Assembly (NCBI GenBank): GCA_903944895.1
Contig: CAJATL010000041.1
Span: 1-44,644 of the forward strand
Length of the DNA: 44,644 nt
Source of the DNA: an uncultured Bacteroidota bacterium
GTDB taxonomy: Bacteria; Bacteroidota; Bacteroidia; Bacteroidales; 4484-276
Direction of reading: 5' to 3'
Shown: piece after piece, positions 26,525-35,757 of the stretch
Layout: every line of letters begins with the position of its first letter
Position numbering within the stretch: the stretch's first letter is position 1
The notes under the pieces: model-generated
Told to the model about the DNA's origin: nothing
The model's input: the letters and a program-made list of their open reading frames with translations, nothing else
The model's database searches: none
Translations under genes and position numbers: made by a program

Positions 26525-27714
26525 TTTTCACTGTTTTCACCAATTGAGTTTAACACGTCCAACACTAGCCTTGCACTTGATCTTGCCTTTTTCTTCTCCA
26601 AATCAACAATGGGGTTCATCTTCGCACGAAGTTGTTCGCGGTTTTCCCAACAACGAAGGATGATTCCTGACAATTTCTCTACAGATATATCATCAAAACC
26701 AATGTTCCATTCCCTCATTCCGATGGTTTCCATAAATGCCAGACTTTTTTGATATGCATTGATGCTGATCATTGGGGTACCCATGGCTGCGCAAAAAATG
26801 AGCGTGTGCGTACGAAGTCCTGCATGAACCTCCACCTTCCCCAGCAAAGCAGCCAATTCCTGATAGGTCAGATTCTTGTTTCCCACAACCCTGATCCTGC
26901 TTTTTTGCCGGATATGCTTTACGCACTCTTCTGTAATCTGATAATCCATGATTTGAGTGATGGTAAAAAGGATATCAACATCAAGTTGTTCAATCAAACA
27001 ATCGGCTGTGCCAGCTATAATTTTACAAAAATCCTCCCTTTTCAGTTTGCCCTTTTTACTCCATGTGTCAATGTAGGCATTTACATTTAATCCGATGGTT
27101 CCATTGGGATTTTTAAACAAATCCTCTTTTTCGATGATCTGCTGAATGTGCGATTCGGAAGGAGGTTTTGTATTGAGCGCGCAATCGGCATTCACGATGA
27201 TTTCGGTGTGACGGAGTTGCAAATCTTCAATCAGTTTTTTGGTTTGAATATCCCGTGTTATAATCAAACGACAGGCATCCAATACTTTTTGGAAGGCTTT
27301 TACTCCTTCCGGATGATCAATCGGGCCGACACTTGCGTTGTAAAGCACAATGGGAATACCCTTCTTTTTGCAAAAAGATGAAAAAAAAGCAATTGATTTG
27401 AGATTATTTACCAACGGGTTATTAAACTTACGGTCGAATAAAATGTTATCGGTTATCAATACAACATCAGTTTTGGTCATGGCGCGGAAGAGTGGCCAAC
27501 CAAAATTTTTTATCGCAAAATTCCAGGGCATCAAACCCATTGCATGTATGGGGTAATTCCCAAAATTCGACCGGATAAAGCGCGTATTTAAGGTTGGGAT
27601 TTGGAAAATCAGGTCGGATTGTTCCTGCGTAAAGTCGTTTAACAGGTTGCCAAGAATGGCGTTATCGCCGACATTCCTGCCTGAATTGTTTCCTAAAACG
27701 GTAATTGTTTTCAT
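26521..27714 (-). CDS. Polysaccharide pyruvyl transferase family protein
   Basis: This 397-residue protein begins TITVLGNNSGRNVGDNAILG, matching the N-terminal glycine-rich motif of the polysaccharide pyruvyl transferase family (CsaB/WcaK type). Later segments VVLITDNILFD, VLYNASVGPIDHPEG, LIITRDIQTKKLI and EVHAGLRTHTLIFCAAMGTP, the last holding the conserved Arg-x-His, are in the family order and spacing. Members add a pyruvyl ketal from phosphoenolpyruvate to a sugar, although some family proteins have other roles. It heads the coupled trio pyruvyl transferase, methyltransferase, FrhB-like protein. A second family member lies at 43502-44503. Confidence 0.88.
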   Translation of the reverse strand: MKTITVLGNNSGRNVGDNAILGNLLNDFTQEQSDLIFQIPTLNTRFIRSNFGNYPIHAMGLMPWNFAIKNFGWPLFRAMTKTDVVLITDNILFDRKFNNPLVNNLKSIAFFSSFCKKKGIPIVLYNASVGPIDHPEGVKAFQKVLDACRLIITRDIQTKKLIEDLQLRHTEIIVNADCALNTKPPSESHIQQIIEKEDLFKNPNGTIGLNVNAYIDTWSKKGKLKREDFCKIIAGTADCLIEQLDVDILFTITQIMDYQITEECVKHIRQKSRIRVVGNKNLTYQELAALLGKVEVHAGLRTHTLIFCAAMGTPMISINAYQKSLAFMETIGMREWNIGFDDISVEKLSGIILRCWENREQLRAKMNPIVDLEKKKARSSARLVLDVLNSIGENSEK

Positions 27715-27725
27715 ACGTCAGTTTT

Positions 27726-28763
27726 TTAGGGTTTCATCCAACCCCGGGCTACGTACCAATCGGTCGTTTCGATAATGCCAGCAATGTTGCTATGCTGCGG
27801 AAAATATCCCAAAACATTGCGCATTTTGCTCACATCAAAATGACGGTTTTTGGAGTAAAAAGCAACGCGCCTGCGGTAGAGTGGCGGCTCAATTTTGAGC
27901 GGTTTACAAATGGCTTCACACACATCAGCAGCTAAAAAAAATGGACCAATCGGCAGCCGGATGACCCGGAATTTTTTCCTGAAATGTGCAGCCACAATGC
28001 TTGCGATTTCAGCAATGGCAATTGGTTCATCGGCACCAATGATAAAAACTTCACCCCTAGCTTTCGGATGGGTTGATGCAATAATTATTGCATTGGTCAG
28101 GTCGTCAACATGGATAAGATGGTACATACATTTTCCTTTTCCCAGGAGAATGAAAAAAGGCTTTACAGACATTTTAAAAAGTTTCAGAAGTCGCTTGTCG
28201 CCAGGCCCATAAATGGCTGCAGGACGAATAATTGTGTAAGGAAAACTATTTTCACGCGCAAATTTTATGAGCCATATTTCAGCCTCAAGTTTGGTTCGCT
28301 GATAATCATCACCTGGTTTAAAACGGTATTCCTCGGTGGCAGGCGGGTAATCAATGTGCCCATGAACTCCGACGGTTGAAACATGAATATATCGTTTAAA
28401 TTCTGGATTTTTAAGCGCCTCCTCACAGATAATCTGAGTACTTCGTACGTGTGTGTTCCAGTATTCCTGTTTTGTACTTTTGGTATCGCGGAGGGCTGCA
28501 GCCAGGTGAAACACATATTCCTGACCCATAACTGCCTGTTGAAGTTTTTTTTCATCCGCAATATCGCCAATAAACCATTTTAAATTCAAATCATTCAATG
28601 GATCACGATTTGAACTTTCTCTGGAATAAGCGCTGACCATTAAGCCAGCTTCAACCAATTTCTTTATAAGTACCGTGCCGGTAAAACCCGTAGCCCCGGT
28701 AACCAGAACAGGCGTGCCCTGTGGAATCTGGTAATATTTATCATCATTAATAGCGTCCAACAT
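27726..28763 (-). CDS. NAD-dependent epimerase/dehydratase (extended SDR)
   Basis: This 345-residue protein has the Rossmann motif VLVTGATGFTGTVLIKKL (glycines at 23, 26 and 29), FHLAAALRDTKS, HVSTVGVHGH for the catalytic Ser/Thr strand, and YQRTKLEAE with the catalytic Tyr-x3-Lys, followed by TIIRPAAIYGPGDKRLL. The closest outline is the atypical extended SDR group that includes 3-beta-HSD-like, hopanoid-associated and dihydroflavonol-reductase-like proteins, as well as sugar epimerases. In this setting it probably epimerises, dehydrates or reduces a nucleotide sugar. It is followed 11 bases later by the pyruvyl-transferase-like gene. Confidence 0.87.
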   Translation of the reverse strand: MLDAINDDKYYQIPQGTPVLVTGATGFTGTVLIKKLVEAGLMVSAYSRESSNRDPLNDLNLKWFIGDIADEKKLQQAVMGQEYVFHLAAALRDTKSTKQEYWNTHVRSTQIICEEALKNPEFKRYIHVSTVGVHGHIDYPPATEEYRFKPGDDYQRTKLEAEIWLIKFARENSFPYTIIRPAAIYGPGDKRLLKLFKMSVKPFFILLGKGKCMYHLIHVDDLTNAIIIASTHPKARGEVFIIGADEPIAIAEIASIVAAHFRKKFRVIRLPIGPFFLAADVCEAICKPLKIEPPLYRRRVAFYSKNRHFDVSKMRNVLGYFPQHSNIAGIIETTDWYVARGWMKP

Positions 28764-28783
28764 TTGATAGGATGATTCAGTGT

Positions 28784-29560
28784 TTAATCTGTTTTTAATT
28801 GAGAATGTTTAAACATGCGGTAAAGCAACGAAAAAATGTTGTTGCGTTTACCAACCAACGAAGGTTTTATTCCTGGTTGTAAAAGAAACGATCGCAGCGA
28901 CTCGTCGGGATCTTTTGTATCAAAATCACACTTTATCAAGGTAGCGTAGCGTCCCATCATATTTTCGTCACCTGAAAAAGGGAGCGGATCAGAGCCGCTT
29001 ATGATAACAAAACCTTTCTTTTCAGCATTTTTCATGATATTTGGCTTTGGCCAGCAGACCGGGCGTGATGTAGTATCTCCTAAAAGCATTGAGCCAGGTG
29101 GGTTTGAAAGAATCAATTTCCTGACAATCTTTCCGCGTTTGAAAAACCATTTGCCCGGCGACCAGCTCAATACCGGCACACCTTTATTCATCCGGATGAT
29201 GTTTATTACCTCCTGAGCCAGTAACCCATCATCAATTTTAATATCGCGAAGAAGGCATAACATTTCAATTCTTTCGCTGGTTACAATCTGACGTCCGGGC
29301 AAAAGGTAAATGTCCCCAAATCCATCTTCTTTCAAAAGTATTGCACCTTTTAAAGGGATAACCTTCAGTCCTGCAGTTAAAAATCGTGAGGAATTTTCAT
29401 ACATTTCCTTAAAAAAATGACAGTCGGAGCGTTCAGCCAAAATTCCAATATAAACCGCATTACTGTCGAGACGTAATAAATTTATCCTTAATGCATTCAA
29501 CGCCTTGCTCAAATCATAGCAGGGATAAAAATGAAGATGGGTATCAATAATTAAGTGCAT
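28784..29560 (-). CDS. Metal-dependent hydrolase-like protein with HxH motif (PHP/amidohydrolase-like)
   Basis: This 258-residue protein starts MHLIIDTHLHFYPCYD; Asp6, His8 and His10 form the first-strand metal motif typical of PHP and amidohydrolase TIM-barrel-like enzymes. A late FVIISGSDPLPFSGDENMM could supply the barrel-end Asp. The other expected His residues are sparse: the internal DCHFF is the only further clear His segment, so the metal site is unusual or incomplete. I cannot name the substrate. Its place between a GT4 and an SDR gene suggests a carbohydrate-related or regulatory role. It starts 18 bases after the GT4 stop. Confidence 0.65.
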   Translation of the reverse strand: MHLIIDTHLHFYPCYDLSKALNALRINLLRLDSNAVYIGILAERSDCHFFKEMYENSSRFLTAGLKVIPLKGAILLKEDGFGDIYLLPGRQIVTSERIEMLCLLRDIKIDDGLLAQEVINIIRMNKGVPVLSWSPGKWFFKRGKIVRKLILSNPPGSMLLGDTTSRPVCWPKPNIMKNAEKKGFVIISGSDPLPFSGDENMMGRYATLIKCDFDTKDPDESLRSFLLQPGIKPSLVGKRNNIFSLLYRMFKHSQLKTD

Positions 29561-29578
29561 AAACCCTTTCGTAATAAA

Positions 29579-30742
29579 TTAGTTAAGAAGAGCATCATAA
29601 CAATATTTGAGTTTTCCGGAGAAAATATCGAAATGATAGCTGGTTTCATATAGTTTCCTCCCCTGCACTCCTAATATTTCTCTTTTAACAGGATTTTCGA
29701 CCAATGAGATGATGGCTTTTGCAAATGTTTTCGGATCAGGTGCCGAAAAAACTGCTGTATTCTCATTCATAATAAGTCGGTTTGCATCAACATCGGTAGC
29801 AACAACAGGCCTTCCTGCTTTTAAATAATCAATAAGTTTAAGAGGTGTATTTACACCGCTTATTCGTGGTGAAAGTAAAATGTCGGAAGCACAAAGTATA
29901 TCCGGAAGTGCGTCAGGGTTGATCAATCCCAAAAAGTTAACCACGCTGGCTGCCCCAAGCTTATTTAGAATTGCAGTCCATTTTTCGATTTCTTTACCAG
30001 AGCCACCGATAAAGATAAACCGGACGTTAGGGCAGAGTTTGATTACTTCAGGAATTGTTTGCATCAGCAGATCAATACCCTGATAGCGCGCAAAGGAGCC
30101 AACAAAAGTGATGATAGTTTCATCTTTTTTTTGTTGTAATTCAATTCGTTTTTTAATCACCTGCCCGCTGTCAGGTTCAACAAAGGAAGAGGGAATATCA
30201 GAAACAGTATAAACGGGTGTAAACCGGGTAGTTTTTTTAACCTGCGCCATTAATCCTGGTCCTGTACAAATAACTGCCTGTACATGTTTTGCCGTAAATC
30301 GTTCGGCAAAAGAATAAATCGTTAGCAAGGTATTTTTCAGGAGGCCTTTTTTGTACGAAAACGGATCGGAGTGTTTTTCGTAAACAACCCTGGCACCTGC
30401 CACTCGGCCAACAATAAGGGCAATTATTCCAGCTTCTTCAACCCCATGAATTACAGCGTATTTTTTTCGACGGATCATCATCAGCCCTTTGATTAAAAGA
30501 AGAATATCAAAAATGAACTTGTGAAAGGATGGTCCAATGGGTATTTCTCTGACCATAAATGGATTAATCACTCTTGTAATGCTTGCTCCGTTTATAAGAA
30601 CATTTTCACCAATGGGTAGTGTAAGCACATCAACTTTGTAACCCAACCCGATTAAAACCAGAACGTCAGACCTTACCCTGATCGGAGACCCACGCCACTG
30701 GAAAAATGGCTGAGGAGAAATAAAAAGGATGTTTTCAGTCAT
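29579..30742 (-). CDS. GT4 glycosyltransferase
   Basis: This 387-residue protein is a GT-B fold enzyme of family GT4. The N-terminal half opens NILFISPQPFFQWRGSPIRV and contains VVYEKHSDPFSYKKG. The C-terminal half holds TIITFVGSFARYQGIDLLM, VRFIFIGGSGKEIEKW, VNFLGLINPDALPDIL and ISGVNTPLKLIDYLKAGRPV, the last corresponding to the donor-binding E-x7-E region, although the first Glu is not evident here. Its ATG overlaps the TGA of the preceding polyprenyl-phosphate glycosyltransferase by one base (TGATG), so the two are translationally coupled. The sugar is unknown. Confidence 0.88.
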   Translation of the reverse strand: MTENILFISPQPFFQWRGSPIRVRSDVLVLIGLGYKVDVLTLPIGENVLINGASITRVINPFMVREIPIGPSFHKFIFDILLLIKGLMMIRRKKYAVIHGVEEAGIIALIVGRVAGARVVYEKHSDPFSYKKGLLKNTLLTIYSFAERFTAKHVQAVICTGPGLMAQVKKTTRFTPVYTVSDIPSSFVEPDSGQVIKKRIELQQKKDETIITFVGSFARYQGIDLLMQTIPEVIKLCPNVRFIFIGGSGKEIEKWTAILNKLGAASVVNFLGLINPDALPDILCASDILLSPRISGVNTPLKLIDYLKAGRPVVATDVDANRLIMNENTAVFSAPDPKTFAKAIISLVENPVKREILGVQGRKLYETSYHFDIFSGKLKYCYDALLN

Positions 30743-31686
30743 CAGATGGTTTCACGATCGTTCTCAAAAATTTCATGAATATAGTAAGAATGGTTGTCGA
30801 ATTTCTTGTAAAAAATTCTTGAAATCATATCAGCCATCAAACCCGAAATAAACAATTGAATGCCTGTAATAAGCAAAAAAGCAGTCAAAACCGGAAGGGC
30901 TGAATCCGACATGCTTTGTCCTTTCAGGTATTGAACCAAGGTTAAGACACCCGATGTAAAACCAGCCAAAAGGAAAAGAATACCTCCACTTCCCAACAGA
31001 TGCAAGGGACGTACGGCATACTTTTTCCAGAACCATACCGAAACCAGATCAAGGAATCCTTTGATGGTACGGTTGAATTTATATTTCGATTTTCCGGATT
31101 GGCGATATCGGTGATTAACCACGAGTTCACCCACATTGAATCCCCTGATTTTAAGCAAAGCGGGGATAAACCGGTGCATTTCGCCAAACAGCGAAAGTTC
31201 AGAGACACTCTCCTTGGTGTAAATTTTCATGGTGCAACCACTGTCGTGAATGCCGTCGTGAATAAGAATGCCACGAAGAAAATTCGCAATTCTCGAAGTT
31301 ATCTTTTTGCTAATCGTGTCTTTACGATTTTTGCGCCATCCTGAAACGATATCCAGCACATGCTCTTCTAAATGATTAATAATTCGGGGAATATCGGCCG
31401 GGTCATTTTGTCCATCGCCATCCATTGTAATAATATATTCATTTTTTGCCAATCGGAAACCAGCATCTAGAGCGGCTGTTTGGCCAAAGTTCTTACGTAA
31501 CCTGATCAATTTTACAGGATTTAGCGACTTAATGACCCTGGCAGTTTGGTCGGTGGAACCATCGTCAATAAAAATGAGTTCAAACTTTGCCCCTGTATTT
31601 CGGCAGGTGTCAACGATTTCCTGATGCAGGTGTGCGATGTTTTCGGCTTCGTTGTAAACCGGAACAACGATAGAAATGCTTTTCAT
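30742..31686 (-). CDS. GT2 polyprenyl-phosphate glycosyltransferase (GtrB/ArnC/DPM1-like)
   Basis: This 314-residue protein begins ISIVVPVYNEAENIAHL and has FIDDGSTDQTARVI, LRKNFGQTAALDAGF and ITMDGDGQNDPADIPRI, the signature of enzymes that charge undecaprenyl (or dolichyl) phosphate with a sugar. HRYRQSGKSKYKFNR is the conserved basic segment before two C-terminal membrane helices (about 232-257 and 268-292), which tether the protein to the inner membrane. The product would be a lipid-linked sugar for an external GT-C transferase, plausibly the one at 22529-24454. Its one-base overlap with the following GT4 gene indicates coupling. Confidence 0.93.
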   Translation of the reverse strand: MKSISIVVPVYNEAENIAHLHQEIVDTCRNTGAKFELIFIDDGSTDQTARVIKSLNPVKLIRLRKNFGQTAALDAGFRLAKNEYIITMDGDGQNDPADIPRIINHLEEHVLDIVSGWRKNRKDTISKKITSRIANFLRGILIHDGIHDSGCTMKIYTKESVSELSLFGEMHRFIPALLKIRGFNVGELVVNHRYRQSGKSKYKFNRTIKGFLDLVSVWFWKKYAVRPLHLLGSGGILFLLAGFTSGVLTLVQYLKGQSMSDSALPVLTAFLLITGIQLFISGLMADMISRIFYKKFDNHSYYIHEIFENDRETI

Positions 31687-31701
31687 ATTTTTTTTAGAAT
31701 T

Positions 31702-31822
31702 TATGAGGTCAGTCTAAAAACTGTTGATTTTGTGCAAAAGTCCAGTAACTAACTGTTGTTCAGTTGCTCCCTCGCCCATCTGACGGATGGGGAAATTGAT
31801 GTTCTTGAAATTGTAGGTTTTA
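31702..31822. repeat. Diverged intergenic repeat, copy B
   Basis: This copy fills most of the 148-base spacer between the triple-GT gene and the GtrB-like gene. It aligns block by block with copy A at 17821-17958. It also contains a small stem CCCATC-tgacg-GATGGG (31775-31791) that copy A lacks. No coding frame is seen. Confidence 0.7.
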
Positions 31823-31834
31823 TCCACCTTCCTT

Positions 31835-34800
31835 TTATTTTCGATGTTTTTTTAGACCAGTCTCAATCACATCTTCAATAACCTGTTCCCATTTTTCATG
31901 CATAAATGTGTCGCTCAAAGTTTCATTCGCATAATGTCGGGCTGCTTTACTGATAGTTTCCCGTAACAACGGGTTATTTTTAAGTTTCAGAATAGTTTGT
32001 GCAAATTCTTCCAGATCATCGGCATTAAATAAGAATCCTGTTTCTCCATGTTTTATAATTCCCGGAAGCCCACCTACGTTTGTAGCAATTACCGGCACGC
32101 CCATAGCCATGGCTTCGAGCACAATGTTGGGGCGGCCATCCAGGGTTGAGGGTAAAATCAAAACATCCGCAACCGACAAAATCTCAATTGTATCCACCAG
32201 ACCCGGAGTTTTGATGATTTCCTGTAAAAAATTTTCCTGAATTTGCTGAACTAATTCGGCATATTGATGCCCATTCCCGCCCATAAAAAACTCAACCGGC
32301 TGGTACCTGAGTTTTTTGGCAATTTCGATTACGGCAAAGGGATTTTTCTCTTGCGAGAATCTTCCCAGAAATGCTACCAGAAAATGGCCTTCTTTCAATG
32401 CATATTTTTCTCTAACGAGATTGGCATCTGCCTTTTTTGAGAATTTTTCGATATTTACACCATTATGTATCAGACGGATTTTTTCGGGTTTTTCATGGTG
32501 ATTCAGAAGAAGAAGTTGTTCGATTTTTTCATTTTCCACGATGTTCATATCAATCAGGTGGCAGTATTTCCGGTTATTTTCGATGTGGCCACATTCGTTG
32601 AAGAGAAAATCAACTACCGGCAAGCCGGGTGCATGCTTTTTAATTTCCGGTAAAAAATCATAGGTAAAACTGCTGCCTGCCAGAAACATGCAATCGAAAT
32701 TCCTGGTTTCAATTAAACAGATGATGAATTTTTTCCACTCTTTTTCAGCACTCAAAAACCTGGGCAAATGGTAAATTTCGTTAGTGATTTTTTGGAAAAG
32801 GGAGGTGTTGTCGCCATACTCATCCCCAAAAGGAACGGTTGTATAAAAAGTGATTTCGTAAAATTGTGATAAATGACCGAACACATTCAAAAACAGCGAA
32901 TCCACGCCGCCAACAACCATAAACGGCAAAGCTACGAGGATTTTTTTTTTGGTTTTTGGGGTCTGCAGGTTGACGAAGGGATTATTTACCAGATAGCTTT
33001 TGCGTGCTGCTCTTTCTCGTTTCTTCCGGTATTCCGGGGCATCGAGATGGTTGTTTTCAGCGTGAATCCTGCAACGCATTTCTTCGTGTGAAGTTTGGTT
33101 AAACTTCCAGATGCTGTTTTTATGTACCCTGTACCTCATCAAAGGTTCAGGTATTACGGCAAAACGATAACCCAATCCGGCCACCCGCGCCCAAAATTCC
33201 CAATCTTCGCCTATGTACCCCTTTCCAATGGGATAATCTTTAAATCCGCCCGCCTCCAGCCATGCATATCGAAGAAAAACAGCGCTCGTTGCGACAACAT
33301 TTTGCGACTGTGTTAGCAATTCATAAGTTGCTCTCTCGGTTTTCCAGAGTACAGTATCATCTCCAAAACTTTGTACCCAGGGATAAACAACATCAAAAAG
33401 AAACGCTTCGAGATAAAACATCGCTTTTTCAAGATAGGTTGGCTCGATGATATCATCGGCATCAAGGCAACAAACATATTTTCCCAACGCTTTTTCGATA
33501 CCAAAATTTCGGTTCGAGCCAACAAGATGCCGCCCTTCGCGAAGGAAAACCCTGATTTTGGGATGATCAATTTGTTTTAACACTTCAATGGTTTCGGTGT
33601 CGTCCGAACCACCATCAACAACAATTACTTCAATGTTTTGGAATGTTTGTGTCAACACCGAATCAATGGTTTCCAGGATGTATTTCCCATAATTGTAATT
33701 TGGAATAATTACGCTTACTAATGGCTTGTCCGCAGGCCAGGGTTTGTTGGTAATTTTTACGGTTTTCAGTTTTTGATTCTTTTCTTTCAACCTGTGAATT
33801 CCTCCGCTAATCAGATTTTTAACGGCTTTGGTTAGTTTCAATGAATAGCCAAAGATTCCGGCAGCCAGCTTTCTTTGCAGCGTTTCTTTCGGAAGGATTT
33901 TTTCGGAAATTACGCGCAGGTTATTGGCTGTTTTCCATGTGTAAGAGCTGTAAATGAGTTTTAATTCGGATTGCAATACTTCGTTTTGAAGGCGTTGCTG
34001 TTTTAGTCCAAGTGAAAAACCTATGTCGAAAAGTGTTTTCAGATCGGGAACTTTGTAGTTTTTTGCATGACGATGCAGGGCATTCAGAATATCCTGATGG
34101 TACTTTTCGCCGGCAAAAATCAATAAATCGTAGTAAAACCCATAAAGCGCTGTCATGCGGGCATCCAACGAAAGCCCTTCCCAAATTCCGTTACTGCGCT
34201 TGTGATGCACGGCCATCATCTCGTTGATGTAGCCAATTTTGCCGTTTTGCAAAAAAATGATGTGTAAAGGCCAGTCGGGGAATACATTGTTTTTAAACAA
34301 CTCAGGAAAATTTTCAAAGCAATTGCGGTAAACCACGGTACAATTCGGGATAAAGTTGTTCCTGATCAGATCTGAAAAATCAAAAGTGGAGCGGTTGGTT
34401 AAAACATCCCGAAAATAATTGGCATGCTCATAATAATCGGTTTCAGTATCCCCGGTAAATCCGGCATTGTGAAAACAGACTGAATAATCGGGATTGCTCT
34501 CTAAAAAATCAACCTGCTTTTGAAGTTTAAACGGGTCAGTCCAGTAATCGTCGCCTTCGCAAATGGCGATGTATTTCCCGTGAAGTTGCGGAAAAGCAAT
34601 TCGGGTATAAATTTCGTAAAGGCTTTTGCCTTTGCTGTAAAGGTTTTCGGGTTGTATGAGCAGGCGAATTCTTTCCGGATTTTCTCTCTGATATTTTTGG
34701 ATAATCTGAGATGTCCCGTCATTTGAGGCATCGTCATGGATAAATATTTCAAACCTGAAATCAGTATTTTGCATCAAAAACGAATTGATGGCTTTTTCGA

Positions 34801-34864
34801 TGCTGCCTTTTTGGTTGTAAGTGAGGCAGCAAATGCTAACAATGATATTTTCCTGTAAAGTCAT
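31835..34864 (-). CDS. Triple glycosyltransferase: GT2-GT2-GT4
   Basis: The frame opens with a TTG at 34867 directly before an ATG at 34864; the ATG is taken, giving 1009 residues. Residues 8-235 are a GT2 domain: VSICCLTYNQKGSIEKAI, IFIHDDASNDGTS, IAICEGDDYWTDPF. Residues 380-600 are a second GT2: LVSVIIPNYNYGKYILETI, VVDGGSDDTETI, CCLDADDIIEP. Residues 638-995 are a GT4: ILVALPFMVVGGVDSLFL, LVAFLGRFSQEKNPFAVI, and LDGRPNIVLEAMAMGVPVIA with the donor-binding acidic region. The middle stretch (about 320-375) is basic and may be a membrane-peripheral linker. Three sequential transfers by one chain are plausible. No NPDV tag is present. It starts 36 bases after the GT25 gene. Confidence 0.9.
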   Translation of the reverse strand: MTLQENIIVSICCLTYNQKGSIEKAINSFLMQNTDFRFEIFIHDDASNDGTSQIIQKYQRENPERIRLLIQPENLYSKGKSLYEIYTRIAFPQLHGKYIAICEGDDYWTDPFKLQKQVDFLESNPDYSVCFHNAGFTGDTETDYYEHANYFRDVLTNRSTFDFSDLIRNNFIPNCTVVYRNCFENFPELFKNNVFPDWPLHIIFLQNGKIGYINEMMAVHHKRSNGIWEGLSLDARMTALYGFYYDLLIFAGEKYHQDILNALHRHAKNYKVPDLKTLFDIGFSLGLKQQRLQNEVLQSELKLIYSSYTWKTANNLRVISEKILPKETLQRKLAAGIFGYSLKLTKAVKNLISGGIHRLKEKNQKLKTVKITNKPWPADKPLVSVIIPNYNYGKYILETIDSVLTQTFQNIEVIVVDGGSDDTETIEVLKQIDHPKIRVFLREGRHLVGSNRNFGIEKALGKYVCCLDADDIIEPTYLEKAMFYLEAFLFDVVYPWVQSFGDDTVLWKTERATYELLTQSQNVVATSAVFLRYAWLEAGGFKDYPIGKGYIGEDWEFWARVAGLGYRFAVIPEPLMRYRVHKNSIWKFNQTSHEEMRCRIHAENNHLDAPEYRKKRERAARKSYLVNNPFVNLQTPKTKKKILVALPFMVVGGVDSLFLNVFGHLSQFYEITFYTTVPFGDEYGDNTSLFQKITNEIYHLPRFLSAEKEWKKFIICLIETRNFDCMFLAGSSFTYDFLPEIKKHAPGLPVVDFLFNECGHIENNRKYCHLIDMNIVENEKIEQLLLLNHHEKPEKIRLIHNGVNIEKFSKKADANLVREKYALKEGHFLVAFLGRFSQEKNPFAVIEIAKKLRYQPVEFFMGGNGHQYAELVQQIQENFLQEIIKTPGLVDTIEILSVADVLILPSTLDGRPNIVLEAMAMGVPVIATNVGGLPGIIKHGETGFLFNADDLEEFAQTILKLKNNPLLRETISKAARHYANETLSDTFMHEKWEQVIEDVIETGLKKHRK

Positions 34865-34900
34865 CAATTATTTAAATAATAATATTGTTTTTGTGATAGG

Positions 34901-35716
34901 TCAGTCATATTTCGTCAAATCCCACTTTCTTCTGGTTATGGCTAAAAGTTTCTGCTCAGAAGTAATGTTTTCTGGCCTGTTGTCGCTTTCGGCATTGCTG
35001 GCAATTATCAGATTAGGTTGTGCCACAAAACTCTGTTCGGAGAATTGATTAAACGATAGTTTGTAAATCCAGTCGAAAGGGCAGTTCATCTCATTAATTT
35101 TGCTGATGATGCTTTTAAACTGCGAATAGTGAATGGCCAGGGCAAATGAACCAACCGTTGAAACCGGATGGTAAAATGGCTGGCCGGGCTGAAAGGTTTT
35201 TAATGTTTTATCGGGGTAAATAATACTTCCGGGAATATCCCAACTGGCCTGTGTTGCACCCAGGTAAAGAAACTTCCAGTTTTTTCCGGATATTATTCCT
35301 GTGAAGTTTTCAAACTCTTCATGAAAATTCTTCATGAACATTACATCATCTTCCAGGATCAATATTTTTTGGTAGCCTTTCGAAAGCGCATCTTGCAGTA
35401 TCAGCCGGTTTGATTTCAGATGCCCCCAAACTCCCGGACTGTAAATCAATTTACGGTTAAGTTTAATTTTTTCGGGGGATGCGTTTTCTAAACCCAAAGG
35501 AATGTTTTTATAAGCCTTGTAATCATTAATGTGTGGTGCTTCGTATCCGTCGATAGCTTCGATGATTTCGGCACTGATATTAAGTCGTTTCAGTTTTTGA
35601 GTGATTTCGACCAATTTGTTCTGCCTTCGCCGCAGGTTAATTACATAAATTTTGTCGAAATATTTGTTGATAAACTCAGTATTGCCATTGTTTTCGAGGA
35701 TTAATGATTTAAGCAT
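34901..35716 (-). CDS. GT25-family glycosyltransferase (LPS biosynthesis type)
   Basis: The family signature is clear: KIYVINLRRRQNKLVEITQ near the N-terminus, AEIIEAIDGYEAP, SPGVWGHLKSNRLILQDAL, and KILILEDDVMFMKNF with the metal-binding EDD. GT25 enzymes add galactose or related sugars to lipopolysaccharide or glycoprotein. The frame reaches a TTG at 35755, only 2 bases after the preceding stop, but the first ATG is at 35716, giving 271 residues; I prefer the ATG, and the TTG remains possible. The C-terminus ends in a basic, Lys/Arg-rich segment. Length is normal for the family. Confidence 0.88.
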   Translation of the reverse strand: MLKSLILENNGNTEFINKYFDKIYVINLRRRQNKLVEITQKLKRLNISAEIIEAIDGYEAPHINDYKAYKNIPLGLENASPEKIKLNRKLIYSPGVWGHLKSNRLILQDALSKGYQKILILEDDVMFMKNFHEEFENFTGIISGKNWKFLYLGATQASWDIPGSIIYPDKTLKTFQPGQPFYHPVSTVGSFALAIHYSQFKSIISKINEMNCPFDWIYKLSFNQFSEQSFVAQPNLIIASNAESDNRPENITSEQKLLAITRRKWDLTKYD

Positions 35717-35757
35717 TTCAGGATATTTAACAATCAAATTTGCTGAATAATTCAATG

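Noticed and set aside
31775-31791. Small stem CCCATC/GATGGG as a rho-independent terminator
   Set aside because: The stem is only 6 bp and no T-run follows it on the minus strand.
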